The notes: generated by a model not told the origin, from the letters alone. Positions 8,348 to 18,304 are shown, counted from the stretch's first letter. The stretch is DNA of 64,000 nucleotides from JAWKIW01 sp041394145 (GCA_041394145.1 JAWKIW010000005.1:124001-188000); one strand, 5' to 3'. Numbers and translations are program-made.

Positions 8348-9815
8348 CGTCGTCCTCCCGTGGGGGCGTGTGGTCCGGCGCGGACGTGGGGTCGACCCGG
8401 CTGGGAACCACGCCGTCGACGAAGGTCGTGTGCAGGGTCCCGGCTCGGCGGGCGGCGTCGACGTCGCGCAGCACCCGTCCGTCGGCGTCGCGGGTGATGG
8501 TCCAGCCTCGGGCCAGGGCACGGGCGGGGTCGAGCGCCGTGGTGGTCGCCTCGGCCACCTCGAACCGGACGGCGGCGGCCGTCAGGGCCCGGCGGGACCG
8601 GCCGGCGACCTCACCGGTGAGCACGTCGACGGTGCGGCCGGCGTCGCGGAGGCGTTGGCGGCCCCGGGTCTCGAGCCGGACCGCGGCCCGCTCGAGCCGC
8701 CCGCCGGCCGCGGCGGCGCTGCGGGCGGTGCGCTCGGTCAGGAGCCGTCCGAGGTGGGACTGCTGGTGCTCGGCGACCAGCAGGCGGTGGCGCGACCGGT
8801 CGATGGCGTGGCGGCCGGCCGCGGCGACGGTCGCCTCGGCGGCGGCCACGCGTCGGCTGCCGGCCGAGGTGATGCCGGCGAAGGCCTGCTCGGCGCGGTC
8901 GACCGCCTCCCGGGCTCCCGCCACCAGCGCGGCGGCGCACGCCGTCGGCGTCTTGTGGGCGGTGTGGGCCACGAGGTCGGCGACGCAGGTGTCGATCTCG
9001 TGGCCGATGCCCGTGACCACGGGCACCGCCGCCGTCGCCACCGCCCGCCCGACCTCCTCGCTGTCGAACACGGCGAGCTCGGTGCGGGCCCCGCCGCCGC
9101 GCACCAGCGCCACGACGTCGATCGGCCGGCGGGCCAGGGCGGCCACCGCGGCGGCGATCTCGTGCTGGGCGCCGACGCCCTGCACGCGGGTCGGGGCGAG
9201 GAGCACGTGCCAGTGCAGCCCGCTCGTCTCGAGCTCGTGGAGGAAGTCGGCCGCGGCCGCGCTGTCGGCCGCGGTCACGAGGCCGATGCGCCAGGGCACC
9301 CGTGGTGCCGGCAGAGCCCGGTTCCGCTCGACGAGCCCCTCGGCGGCGAGCACGGCGAGGACGCGGTCGCGCTCGGACTCGAGCAGCCCGAGCGTGAAGG
9401 CGGGGTCGATGGCGGTCATCCGCAGCTGGACCTGGGCCCGGGGCCCGTAGACGTCGAGCCCCCCGCGCACCCGCACCTGCACCCCGTCGCCCATCCGCAC
9501 CAGTGGAGGGCCGTCGCCCCGCCGCACGAGCGTCCGGTTCACGGCCCGCCGGGCGCTGTCCCACAGCACCACCGGGAGCACGGCGCCCGGGGTGCCGGTC
9601 GTCCCGGGCTCGACGAGGGTGAAGTACACGTGGCGCGAGCCCGGCAGCCCGCCGGGCAGGTCCTGGGTGCGCAGGGCGCGGATCTCGCCGGTGACCCACA
9701 CCTCGGCGGGGAAGGCCCGCTGGAGGGCGGCCGCGGCTCGGTCGACGAGCTCGGCGACGCCGTAGGTGTGCTCGGCGGCGCCCTCGTCGGGCCCGAGGCC
9801 GGGCAGCGTCTCCAC
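8340..9815 (-). CDS. xseA: Exodeoxyribonuclease VII large subunit
   Basis: 491-residue catalytic subunit of exonuclease VII. Residues 17-110 form the OB-fold (VWVTGEIRALR, HVYFTLVEPG, VQVRVRGGLDVYGPRAQVQL). The nuclease domain follows with IGLVTAADSAAAADFL, VVALVRGGGARTELAVFDSE, VVTGIGHEIDTCVAD and HKTPTACAAALV, then an arginine-rich helical C-terminus and LARGWTITRDADG. Starts with GTG directly after a -10 hexamer. First of xseA-xseB-prenyl synthase, all overlapping. Confidence 0.95.
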   Translation of the reverse strand: METLPGLGPDEGAAEHTYGVAELVDRAAAALQRAFPAEVWVTGEIRALRTQDLPGGLPGSRHVYFTLVEPGTTGTPGAVLPVVLWDSARRAVNRTLVRRGDGPPLVRMGDGVQVRVRGGLDVYGPRAQVQLRMTAIDPAFTLGLLESERDRVLAVLAAEGLVERNRALPAPRVPWRIGLVTAADSAAAADFLHELETSGLHWHVLLAPTRVQGVGAQHEIAAAVAALARRPIDVVALVRGGGARTELAVFDSEEVGRAVATAAVPVVTGIGHEIDTCVADLVAHTAHKTPTACAAALVAGAREAVDRAEQAFAGITSAGSRRVAAAEATVAAAGRHAIDRSRHRLLVAEHQQSHLGRLLTERTARSAAAAGGRLERAAVRLETRGRQRLRDAGRTVDVLTGEVAGRSRRALTAAAVRFEVAEATTTALDPARALARGWTITRDADGRVLRDVDAARRAGTLHTTFVDGVVPSRVDPTSAPDHTPPREDDDG

Positions 9816-9823
9816 GGCCTGCC

Positions 9824-9829
9824 AACCTA
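9824..9829 (-). promoter_or_regulatory. -10 hexamer of xseA
   Basis: TAGGTT on the minus strand, 8 bases before the GTG start. It faces the divergent c-di-GMP gene across a 204-base gap in which I see no other element. Confidence 0.5.
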
Positions 9830-10019
9830 CTCGTCCGGTCCCGGGGACCTCGTCGTCCCCGGCGGACCCCCTGGTGGTGCGCGAGGTCGGGGCAGCGAAC
9901 GGCTAACGACGGCGGTCGCCCGGCCGATGGGATCACCGGGCGGCGGAACGCCTCGCGTGGTTCGCCGCGTGCGGAGCCGGACCCGCCGCCGGTCCCGTCC
10001 GAGGAGGATCACCATCAGC

Positions 10020-12685
10020 ATGTTCGAGCCGGGCCGGGGGTCGGAGGCCACTGGCGCCGGTGCACCGGAGGGAGCCCGCGCGCTGCGCCCGGTCGGACCG
10101 GCTGCTGCCGGGAGGTCTGAAGCCGCGCCCTGGCGGGGCGAGGCCTGGAGCGAGGCCATCGTGCGCAGCATCTCCGACGTGGTCGCGGTCGCCGACCGGG
10201 ACACGGTGCTGACCTGGGTGAGCCCGTCGGCCGAGGCCCGGCTCGGGTACCGGCCCGAGGCCGTGCTCGGTCGCTCCTGCCTCGAGCTGGTGCACCCCGA
10301 CGACGTGGCGCACGCAGCCCGCGAGTGGGAGGAGGTGACCGCTCGGGGCGAGCAGGGGATGCCGACGGCCTACCGCCTGGTGGCGGCCGACGGGTCCGAG
10401 CGGGTCATGAACGTCAGCGCCGCCCCGTTGTTCGATCACCCCTCGGTCCAGGGGATGATCCTCACCTGCAGCGACATCACCGACCTGGCTCGGGCGCAGG
10501 CGCAGCTGCACCACAGCGAGCGGTGGGCCCAACGGCTGGTGCAGGGCGGCTCCGACCTCGTCGTGGTCGCCGATCCCGAGGAGCGGTGACCTACGCCAGC
10601 CCGGCGGTCGAGCAGCTGCTCGGCCTGCGGGCCGAGGACTTCGTCGGCCGGTCGCACCAGGACCTCGTCCACCCCGACGACCTGCCGGCCATCAGCCGCG
10701 CCTTCCAGGAGCGTGGGACGGGCGTCGGGGGTCGGGCCCCCGAGATCCGGGTGCGCCACCACGACGGCTCCTGGCGCATCTTCGACGTGGTCATCGCCGA
10801 CCTCACCGACGACCCGGTGGTGGGTGGGCTGGTGGTCAACCTCCGGGACGTCACCGCCCGGCGCAAGGCCGAGGACCTGCTCACCGAGCAGGCCCAGCTC
10901 CTCGAGGCCATCGCGCGCGGTGCGCCGCTGGAGATCACCCTCCAGAAGATCACGCAGATGACCGAGCACGGGATCCCCGCCTCGCGCTGTGCGATCGGGA
11001 TGCTCGACGCCGACGGAGCGATCCGCGTGCGGGCGGCCCCGAGCCTGCCCCGGGCCGTGGTCAACGTCCTCGACGGCTTCAGCCCGCAGTCCACCGAGGC
11101 CGACGAGATCCGGGCGGCCGCCGGGGGCTTCGTGGTCTACGACCTGGCCGAGGATCCTCGCTTCGGCGATCTGGCGGCCTTCGCCGACAGCGGCCTGGTC
11201 CAGTGCCGGGTCGCGCCCCTGCACGCGCCGGGCTCGGGCGAGCTGCTCGGCGCCATGAGCGTGTTCCACGAGCGGCCCGAGGAGCTCGGCCCGCTCGAGC
11301 TCGACCTGCTGGGCCGGGCCATGAACCTCGCCGCCATCGCCATCGAGCGCCGCCGCTTCGAGTCGACGCTCGAGTACCAGGCGCTGTACGACGGCCTCAC
11401 CGGTCTGCCCAACCGGTCCCTGCTGCGGACCCGCATCGCCGCGGCGCTGCAGCGGGCCGAGCGCCTGGGCACCGGCGTGGCGGTGCTCTTCCTCGATCTC
11501 GACCGCTTCAAGGTGATCAACGACTCGGTGGGCCACGAGCTCGGCGACCAGCTGCTGCGGCTGGCGGGCGAGCGGCTGCGCGAGCCGTTGCGCGCCGGGG
11601 ACACGCTGGGCCGCTTCGGCGGCGACGAGTTCATGGTCGTGTGCAACCGGGTGCCCGACGAGGCCTCGGCTCGCGCCGCCGCCGACCGCTTCTCGGCCGT
11701 GCTCGCCGAGCCCTTCGCCCTCGGCGACGGCGAGGTGTTCGTCACCGCCAGCGTGGGCATCGCCCTCAGCCCCGACGGCTCCGGGTCGCCGGACACGCTC
11801 ATGCGCAACGCCGACGTGGCCATGTACCGAGCCAAGGCCCAGGGACGCGATCAGCACGTCGTGTTCGCCGAGGACCTCGACCAGCGCAAGCTCGAAGAGC
11901 TCGCCCTCGAGCAGGCGTTGCGCAACGCCATCGAGGCCGAGGAGTTCGAGCTGCACTTCCAGCCGGCCGTGCGCCTCGCCGACGGGGCGATGACCCACGT
12001 CGAGGCGCTCGTGCGGTGGCACCGACCCGAGCACGGGCTGATGATGCCCGGCCTGTTCATCCCCCTCGCCGAGGAGACCGGGCTCATCGTGCCCCTCGGC
12101 TGGTGGGTCCTCGACCGTGCCTGCGAGCTGGCGGCGGCATGGCCCGAGCTGCCCGGTGGTGAGCGGGTCCAGGTGGCCGTGAACCTCTCGGCCCGCCAGC
12201 TGGCCTCGCACGAGCTCCACGACGTCGTCGGCGAGGTGCTCGCCCGCACGGGGCTCGACGCCTCCCGGCTGTGCTTCGAGATCACCGAGAGCGATCTCGT
12301 GCACGACGTGGACGGGGCGAAGGCGGCGCTGCTGCGCCTGAAGGACCTCGGTGTCAAGATCGCCATCGACGACTTCGGGACGGGCTACGCCAGCCTCGAC
12401 TACCTCCGGCACTTCACGATGGCGGACTACCTGAAGATCGACCGGTCGTTCGTGGACGGGGTCGAGCGTCCCGGGTCCCAGGAGGCCGCCATCGTCCGGG
12501 CCGCCATCGCCCTCGGGAAGTCGCTCGGGCTGCGGATCGTCGCCGAGGGCGTCGAGACGCTGTTCCAGATGGAGGCGCTGCGCGACCTCGACTGCGACCT
12601 CGCCCAGGGCTTCCTCTTCTCCAAGCCCGTCCCCGTCGACGACGCCATCGACCTGCTCGCCGGGCCGGCCGTGGTCCGCCAGTAG
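10020..12685 (+). CDS. PAS x2-GAF-GGDEF-EAL c-di-GMP signalling protein (one frameshift)
   Basis: About 888 residues when one lost base near 10587 is restored (CGGTGACC for CGGGTGACC; ADPEER joins VTYASPAVE). Two PAS domains (VRSISDVVAVADRD and GSDLVVVADPE onward) are followed by a GAF-type sensor (ITEHGIPASRCAIGML-like region through MSVFHERPEEL). A GGDEF domain with FGGDEFMVV near residue 533 and an EAL domain with VEALVRWHRPEHG near 661, DDFGTGYASLDYL and AEGVET follow. Both active sites look intact. Compared with the neighbour at 3960-6863 it swaps two PAS domains for a GAF. The chosen ATG has GGAGG 18 bases upstream, rather far. Confidence 0.9.
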
Positions 12686-12688
12686 GGT
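12683..12688 (+). promoter_or_regulatory. -10 hexamer of GH36 gene
   Basis: TAGGGT overlapping the stop codon of the upstream gene, 7 bases before the GTG at 12696. It favours that second GTG over the one at 12693. Confidence 0.5.
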
Positions 12689-12695
12689 CGACGTG

Positions 12696-14441
12696 GTGCG
12701 CCTCGAGCTCGACCGCACGGAGTACGAGGTCTCCCCGGTCGGTCCGGTCACCGGCGCGCCGGGCTGGGCCGTGGACGTCGCCGTCGACGAGCTCGTCGAC
12801 GGCGGCCGGGGTCGGGTGACGTGGTCGGTCGCCAACGCCGGCGACCGACCGCTGGCGGTGCGCTCGGTGGCGGTCGTGCTGCGCGCCCACGGCGTGACCG
12901 AGCCGGTGCGCATGTTCCGCAACGGGTACCAGTCCTGGTCGCCGACCGGGGTGGCCACCTTCGGCGTCGACCGCGACCCGTCGACCACGCCGGGCTCCAT
13001 CGAGCTGCTGCAGGGGGTGCACGCCGCCGACCAGCGCCGGGCGCTCGACGGCGAGCTCCGGTCGGAGTGGGTCACGCTGCTCGTCGACGCCTCGGCCGGC
13101 GCCGAACCGGTGCTCGTCGGCTTCGTCGGCGGCGACCGCCACGACGGGACCCTGCGCCTGCGACGCGGCGCCGACGGCGGGATCGAGCTGTGGGCCGAGG
13201 CCTTCCTCGGCGATGCGGTGCTGGCGCCGGGGGAGCGACGCGACCTGCACCCCTTCGTCCTCGACGTGGCCGACGGCCGGCCGGTCGCCGAGCTGCTCGA
13301 CGGCTGGGCCCGGCCGACCGCCGCGTCCCTCGGTGCCCGAGCGAGCGCGCCGTACCAGGTCGGGTGGTGCTCCTGGTACCACTACTTCCACGGCGTGTCG
13401 GAGGTGGACCTGCGCGCCAACCTGGCCCTCGCCGACGCGTGGCCGTTCGACGTGTTCCAGCTCGACGACGGCTACCAGGCGGCCATCGGCGACTGGTTGA
13501 CGACCAACGACCGGTTCCCGACGGCGCTCGACGGGATCGCCGCCGGCATCGCGGCCGCCGGCCGCCGTCCCGGCATCTGGCTCGCACCGTTCCTGGTCGC
13601 CCCCGACTCCGAGGTCGCCACCCAGCATCCCGACTGGCTGTCGCAGCTGCCCGACGGCTCGGGTCCGCTGCCCTCGTGGTTCAACCCCGAGTGGGGCGGC
13701 GGCATGGACGGGATCATGTACGGGCTCGACACCACCAACCCCGAGGTGCTCGACCACCTCGAGCGCGTGGCCGCGGCGCTGGTGGATGCCGGGTTCACCT
13801 ACCTCAAGCTCGACTTCACCTTCTCGCCCGGGTTCGACGGGCGGTGGCACGACCCGACCCGCACGCCGGCCGAGCGGGTGCGGGCCGGCTTCGACGCCGT
13901 GCGTCGGGGCGCGGGCGACGAGGTGTTCCTGCTCGGGTGCGGTGTGCCGCTCGCCCACGTCGTCGGCCAGGTCGACGGCTGTCGCATCGGCCAGGACGTG
14001 GCGCCACGATGGGCGCTGGAGCCGTCGGCGGAGATCGTCCCCGGCTACCTGGCGATCCAGCCCGCGACCTTGCACGCCTACGCCAACACGGTCACCCGCA
14101 GCTTCATGCACCGCCGCATGTGGCTGAACGACCCCGACTGCCTGATGCTGCGCACGGCCGAGACCGAGCTGGCACCGCAAGCCGCGCGCACCTGGGCCCA
14201 CGCCGTGGCCGTGTCGGGTGGGATGGCGCTGGTGTCCGACGACCTGGCTCTGCTCGACGGCGATGCTCGGGCGCTGCTCGACGAGGTGGTCGACCTCGGA
14301 CGGCGCAGCGACGCCGAGGCGATCTCGGGGCTGCCGGCGACGAGCCCCGATCTCCTCGATCGAGCCGTCCCGACCCTCTTCGAAGGCGGCGGCCACCGGC
14401 TCGCGACCGACCCGTCGGACGGGTCGTCCACGTTCGGCTGA
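12696..14441 (+). CDS. Alpha-galactosidase, GH36-like
   Basis: 581-residue glycoside hydrolase acting on alpha-galactosides such as raffinose or galactolipid sugars. An N-terminal beta-sandwich (to about residue 215, with FRNGYQSWSPTG) precedes the barrel: VGWCSWYHYFHGVSE, FDVFQLDDGYQAAIGDW, PGIWLAPFLVAPDSE and YLKLDFTFSPGFDG. The aspartate of KLDF is the expected nucleophile and the DxxR-like stretch RIGQDVAPRW the region of the acid/base. No signal peptide, so it is probably cytoplasmic and depends on an importer; none is adjacent. Alternative members of the clan include raffinose synthase-like proteins. Confidence 0.88.
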   Translation: MRLELDRTEYEVSPVGPVTGAPGWAVDVAVDELVDGGRGRVTWSVANAGDRPLAVRSVAVVLRAHGVTEPVRMFRNGYQSWSPTGVATFGVDRDPSTTPGSIELLQGVHAADQRRALDGELRSEWVTLLVDASAGAEPVLVGFVGGDRHDGTLRLRRGADGGIELWAEAFLGDAVLAPGERRDLHPFVLDVADGRPVAELLDGWARPTAASLGARASAPYQVGWCSWYHYFHGVSEVDLRANLALADAWPFDVFQLDDGYQAAIGDWLTTNDRFPTALDGIAAGIAAAGRRPGIWLAPFLVAPDSEVATQHPDWLSQLPDGSGPLPSWFNPEWGGGMDGIMYGLDTTNPEVLDHLERVAAALVDAGFTYLKLDFTFSPGFDGRWHDPTRTPAERVRAGFDAVRRGAGDEVFLLGCGVPLAHVVGQVDGCRIGQDVAPRWALEPSAEIVPGYLAIQPATLHAYANTVTRSFMHRRMWLNDPDCLMLRTAETELAPQAARTWAHAVAVSGGMALVSDDLALLDGDARALLDEVVDLGRRSDAEAISGLPATSPDLLDRAVPTLFEGGGHRLATDPSDGSSTFG

Positions 14442-14505
14442 TCCGCCCCGAGCGCGGCCCCGATCGGTCGGCCGGGCGCCACCGGCGACTCGGGCCGGTC
14501 CCCCG

Positions 14506-15111
14506 TCAGCGGCCGTAGCGCTGCCAGGCCGCGCCGGGGATGCGCAGGTACACGCCGTACAGCACCGACACGAGGGCGAGCACGCCCTCGGGATCCTGAC
14601 GAGGGAGGTGACCGAGCAGCGCGCCGCCACCCAGCTCGAGGCCGATCGGCAGGTCGAACGTCGTGAGCCACCCGCGGAGGTCGTCGGTGAGGACGAGCTC
14701 GACCACGAGCGGGTCACGGCCCAGCACCCGGAAGCGTCGCCCGAAGGCGCTGCGGTCCGCCGATTGCACCGCCGACAACCGGGTGTGCGGGTTGACGGCC
14801 AGCACCGGGAAGTCGGCTTCGAAGGTGAACAGCACGCAGGACCGCTTGGGGTTCGCCGGCTCCTCGCGGTAGGCGACGAGGTCGAGGTTGAAGATCTGCA
14901 CGGGCACGCCGGCGAACGAGCCGTACATGAGGTCGCGCACGTCGTCGGGCTCCGCCTGCTGCAGCAGGGGCAGGTCCCACGGGAAGGGCGCGTCCACGTC
15001 GGCGCGGTAGGACCGATCGGGCGTGTCCGCGTAGCGCAGCCCGAGCTCGGTGGCCACCGAGGACATCGAGCCGCCGCTCAGCCCGATCCCGCCGTTGCCG
15101 AAGTCCGCCAC
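14506..15111 (-). CDS. Conserved hypothetical protein
   Basis: About 201 residues, predicted soluble, no recognised domain. Visible blocks are PFPWDLPLLQQAEPDDVRDL, GSFAGVPVQIFNLDLVAYRE, CVLFTFEADFPVLAVNP and LVVELVLTDDLRGWLTT, which look like a beta-rich fold similar to small uncharacterised actinobacterial proteins that read a ligand or protein. The start is uncertain: GTG 15111 (used) or ATG 15066. A TACCCT hexamer at 15153-15158 lies upstream. Convergent with the alpha-galactosidase gene and divergent from the SDR gene. Confidence 0.65.
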   Translation of the reverse strand: MADFGNGGIGLSGGSMSSVATELGLRYADTPDRSYRADVDAPFPWDLPLLQQAEPDDVRDLMYGSFAGVPVQIFNLDLVAYREEPANPKRSCVLFTFEADFPVLAVNPHTRLSAVQSADRSAFGRRFRVLGRDPLVVELVLTDDLRGWLTTFDLPIGLELGGGALLGHLPRQDPEGVLALVSVLYGVYLRIPGAAWQRYGR

Positions 15112-15219
15112 TGCGCCACCCCCGATCGGGTCGTCCGCCTCGCCGCGCACGGAGGGTAGACCCCGTGGCGGCACCGTGCACCGGCCCCGGCTCCGGCCCG
15201 GCACCGATCGCCGTGCCGG

Positions 15220-15225
15220 TAGGGT
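15220..15225 (+). promoter_or_regulatory. -10 hexamer of SDR gene
   Basis: TAGGGT, 8 bases before the ATG at 15234. Confidence 0.5.
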
Positions 15226-15233
15226 CCGGCGCC

Positions 15234-16010
15234 ATGGCCGCCCCGACGAACCCCCGCGACCTCTTCGACCTGTCCGGTCGCACCGCCGTCGTCACCGGCG
15301 GCAGCCGGGGCCTCGGCCGCGCCATCTGCCTCGGCTTCGCCGCCGCCGGCGCGCACGTGGTGGTGGCGAGCCGCAAGGCCGACGCCTGTGAGGCGGTGGC
15401 CGCCGAGATCCGGTCGGCCGGCGGTGCGGCGATGGCGGTGCCGACCCACGTCGGCCGGGTGGACGACCTCGACGCGCTCGTCGCGGCCACCGTCGAGCGC
15501 TACGGCGGGCTGGACGTGCTGGTCAACAACGCCGCCAATCCGCTCGGTGGAGCGCTGACCGACATCACCGAAGCCGCGTTCGCCAAGTCCTACGAGGTCA
15601 ACGTGCGGGGCCCCCTCTTCCTGGCCGCCCGTGCCGTCGAGCACCTCGCCACCTCCGGTCGCGGCTCGATCATCAACGTGATCACCGCCGGCGCCTTCAG
15701 CCCGGGCGAGACCCTCGGGCTGTACTGCTCGGGCAAGGCCGCCGTGTGGAACCTCACCAAGGTCATGGCCAAGGAGTGGGCGTCGCGTGGCGTGCGGGTC
15801 AACGCCCTGTCACCCGGCCCGTTCCGGACCGACATGATGGCGCCCACCTACGCCATCCCCGAGTTCCACGACGCCATCGTCGACTCGACCCTGCTCAAGC
15901 GCATCGCCGAGCCCGACGAGATCGTCGGCGCCGCCCTGTTCCTCGCGTCGGACGCGTCGTCGTACGTGACCGGGTCGGTGCTGGCGGTCGACGCCGGGCT
16001 GTCCGCCTGA
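15234..16010 (+). CDS. Short-chain dehydrogenase/reductase
   Basis: 258-residue classical SDR: TGGSRGLGRAI cofactor loop near residue 20, NNAANP, and YCSGK as the YxxxK catalytic pair. The residue 13 positions before that tyrosine, where classical SDRs carry the catalytic serine, is threonine (INVITAG). Arg after the first beta strand region (ASRKAD) suggests NADP(H). The C-terminus ENDS TGSVLAVDAG as in 3-oxoacyl-ACP-reductase-like members. Substrate unknown. Monocistronic, leaderless promoter, hairpins just downstream. Confidence 0.88.
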   Translation: MAAPTNPRDLFDLSGRTAVVTGGSRGLGRAICLGFAAAGAHVVVASRKADACEAVAAEIRSAGGAAMAVPTHVGRVDDLDALVAATVERYGGLDVLVNNAANPLGGALTDITEAAFAKSYEVNVRGPLFLAARAVEHLATSGRGSIINVITAGAFSPGETLGLYCSGKAAVWNLTKVMAKEWASRGVRVNALSPGPFRTDMMAPTYAIPEFHDAIVDSTLLKRIAEPDEIVGAALFLASDASSYVTGSVLAVDAGLSA

Positions 16011-16024
16011 CGCCCCCGGACGCG

Positions 16025-16051
16025 CCACCGCCCGCCGTTGGCGGGCGGTGG
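16025..16051. terminator. Hairpin between convergent genes (1)
   Basis: Perfect 12-bp arms CCACCGCCCGCC and GGCGGGCGGTGG around a GTT loop, starting 15 bases after the SDR stop. No U tract, as is common in high-GC actinobacteria. It can serve both the SDR gene and the ABC exporter gene read from the other side. Confidence 0.7.
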
Positions 16052-16064
16052 TCGGGCGATGGAG

Positions 16065-16107
16065 CGGCCCGTCCGGGCGGTGGGCGGGATCACCCCCGGA
16101 CGGGCCG
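16065..16107. terminator. Hairpin between convergent genes (2)
   Basis: Perfect 13-bp arms CGGCCCGTCCGGG and CCCGGACGGGCCG separated by 17 bases, 13 bases beyond the first hairpin. It is probably a second bidirectional terminator; the long loop leaves room for a protein or RNA role. Confidence 0.55.
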
Positions 16108-16169
16108 GATGCACTGGGGACGGTAGGCGGCTCCCGTCAAGGGAGCGTCCACCGAAGATCAAGATCTCC

Positions 16170-18071
16170 TCAAGTTGGCACTCCGGGTGTCACTACTTCG
16201 GCGGCGGCCACCCCCTCGGCGTCGCCACGGATCAGGGTGCGGTAGAGGTCGGCGTACAGCCCGCCGGCCGCGAACAGGTCGTCGTGGCGGCCCCGTTCCA
16301 CGATCCGACCGTCGTCGAGCACGAGGATCTGGTCGGCGGTGGCGATGGTGGACAGGCGGTGGGCGATGACGATCGCCGTCCGGCCCGCCAACGCCGTGGT
16401 GAGCGCGGCCTGCACGGCCGCCTCGTTCTCGGAGTCGAGGTGGCTGGTCGCCTCGTCGAGGATCACGACGGCGGGATCCTTCAGCAGCATCCGGGCGATG
16501 GCGAGGCGCTGCTTCTCGCCGCCGGACAGCCGGTAGCCGCGCTCGCCGACGATGGTTCGGTAGCCGTCGGGCAGGGCGGCCACGACGTCGTGGATCTGCG
16601 CGGCGCGGCAGGCCGCCGCGATCTCGTCGTCGGTGGCGTCGGGCCGGGCGTAGCGGAGGTTGTCGATGACCGACTCGTGGAACAGGTGCGGGTCCTGGCT
16701 CACCACGCCGATCGCGGCCCGCAGCGATGCCTGGGTGAGGTCGCGCACGTCGTGGCCGTCGAGCCGAACCGCGCCGCCCGTGACGTCGTAGAGCCGGGGG
16801 ACCAACGACGACAGCGTCGTCTTGCCGGCACCAGAGGGCCCGACCAGGGCCACCAGCTGGCCGGGCTCGATGACGGCGTCGACGTCGCGCAGCACGTCGG
16901 GGCCACCCGACTCGGTCGAGGAGCCGGGCGCCTCCAGGGACGCGACCGAGGCCTGGGCCGCGCTCGGGTAGCGGAAGGTGACGTGGTCGAAGCGCACCTG
17001 CCCCACCGGGTCGACGAGGTCGATCGCGCCGAGGCGGTCCTGGATCGGGTTGGGGGTGTCGAGCACCTCGAAGACCCGGTCGAAGGACACCAGCGCGGTC
17101 ATGATGTCGACGCGGGCGTTGGTCAGCGCCGTCAGCGGCTGGTAGATCCGGGTGACGTAGGCGGCCATGGCCACGAGCGTCCCGAGGGTGATGGCGCCCT
17201 GGATGACGAGGTTGCCCCCCACCCAGTACACGACGGCCACGCCGACGGCGGCGACGAGGCCGAGGGCGATGAAGAAGGTGCGCCCGTACATGGCGCTCTT
17301 GACCCCGATGTCGCGCACCCGTCCCGCTCGGGCGGAGAACTCGCGGCTCTCGGTGCGGTAGCGGCCGAAGAGCTTGACGAGGAGCGCGCCCGCCACGTTG
17401 AACCGCTCCGTCATGGTGTTGTTCATGTCGGAGTTGAGGTTCATGCCCTCTCGCGTGAGCGCCTGCATGCGGCGCCCGACCCGCTTGGCCGGCAGCACGA
17501 ACACCGGCAGCAGTGCCAGCGCGAGCAGGGTGAGCCGCCACTCGAGCAGGAACATGGCGGTGAGGGTGGTGACGAGCACGATCACGTTCGACACCACCGA
17601 CCCGAGGGTGGCCGTCATCGCCCGCTGCGCGCCGATGACGTCGTTGTTGAGGCGGCTGATGAGGGCACCGGTCTGGGTGCGGGTGAAGAAGGCGACGGGC
17701 ATGCGCTGGACGTGGTCGAACAGCTGCACCCGCAGGTCGTAGATCAGCCCCTCGCCGATCCTGGCCGACCACCACCGCTCCGAGAAGGACAGGGCGGCGC
17801 TGACGAGGGCGACACCGACCACCGCCAGGCCGAGCACGGTCAGCTGGGCGGTGTCCTGGTTCGGGATGGTGGTGTCGATGATCTGGCGGAAGACCAGCGG
17901 CGGCACCAGGTCGAGCACGGCGGCGCCGATGATGGTCAGCAGGAAGCCGACGAGCATGCCCTTGTAGGGAGCGGCCAGCCCGAGGACGCGGCGCCAGATC
18001 CCGCGGCTGACCTGGACGCCCTTGACGGCATCGGGATCCGACCCCAGCATCATGTGCGGGCCCATGCGCAT
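16170..18071 (-). CDS. ABC exporter, fused permease and ATPase
   Basis: 633-residue half-transporter. Residues 35-330 hold six membrane segments (for example GMLVGFLLTIIGAAVLDLVP, NVIVLVTTLTAMFLL, FFIALGLVAAVGVAVVYWV) with the usual FDHVQRMPVAFFTRTQTGAL coupling region. The nucleotide domain (about 355-610) has Walker A GPSGAGKTT, Q-loop VVSQDPHLF, signature LSGGEKQR, Walker B VVILDEAT and H-loop IAHRLST. It resembles lipid/multidrug exporters of the MsbA type; the cargo is unknown. No partner half-transporter adjacent, so a homodimer is likely. ATG at 18065 is an alternative start. Confidence 0.94.
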   Translation of the reverse strand: MRMGPHMMLGSDPDAVKGVQVSRGIWRRVLGLAAPYKGMLVGFLLTIIGAAVLDLVPPLVFRQIIDTTIPNQDTAQLTVLGLAVVGVALVSAALSFSERWWSARIGEGLIYDLRVQLFDHVQRMPVAFFTRTQTGALISRLNNDVIGAQRAMTATLGSVVSNVIVLVTTLTAMFLLEWRLTLLALALLPVFVLPAKRVGRRMQALTREGMNLNSDMNNTMTERFNVAGALLVKLFGRYRTESREFSARAGRVRDIGVKSAMYGRTFFIALGLVAAVGVAVVYWVGGNLVIQGAITLGTLVAMAAYVTRIYQPLTALTNARVDIMTALVSFDRVFEVLDTPNPIQDRLGAIDLVDPVGQVRFDHVTFRYPSAAQASVASLEAPGSSTESGGPDVLRDVDAVIEPGQLVALVGPSGAGKTTLSSLVPRLYDVTGGAVRLDGHDVRDLTQASLRAAIGVVSQDPHLFHESVIDNLRYARPDATDDEIAAACRAAQIHDVVAALPDGYRTIVGERGYRLSGGEKQRLAIARMLLKDPAVVILDEATSHLDSENEAAVQAALTTALAGRTAIVIAHRLSTIATADQILVLDDGRIVERGRHDDLFAAGGLYADLYRTLIRGDAEGVAAAEVVTPGVPT

Positions 18072-18077
18072 GTCGGC

Positions 18078-18083
18078 AGGCTA
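18078..18083 (-). promoter_or_regulatory. -10 hexamer of ABC exporter gene
   Basis: TAGCCT on the minus strand, 6 bases before the ATG at 18071 and 12 before ATG 18065. Confidence 0.45.
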
Positions 18084-18160
18084 CGGGTGCGACCCGGCCG
18101 TTCCTCGGCTGGACGGGGGCACTCCCCTGGTCGGCGAGGGGACGGGCGGCGCCGTCGTGG

Positions 18161-18248
18161 CGGAGAGTGTGGGATTCGAACCCACGGTGACCCGAAGGGC
18201 CACAACGGCTTTCGAGGCCGCCCCATTCGTCCGCTCTGGCAACTCTCC
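18161..18248 (-). tRNA. tRNA-Ser(CGA)
   Basis: 88-nt class II tRNA. The acceptor stem GGAGAGT pairs with ACTCTCC, discriminator G. The T arm GGGTTCGAATCCC is standard and the long variable arm GGCCCTTCGGGTC is typical of serine tRNAs. The anticodon loop CTCGAAA gives CGA, reading UCG. CCA is not encoded. Confidence 0.97.
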
Positions 18249-18304
18249 GGGTCGGACACTACTCGCGGGCTCTCGGCCGGAGCGAAGGCGATGTCGCGCC
18301 CCGG

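Noticed and set aside
10436..13075. Long minus-strand frame opposite the second c-di-GMP gene
   Set aside because: Opposite an established GGDEF-EAL gene and lacking any motif.
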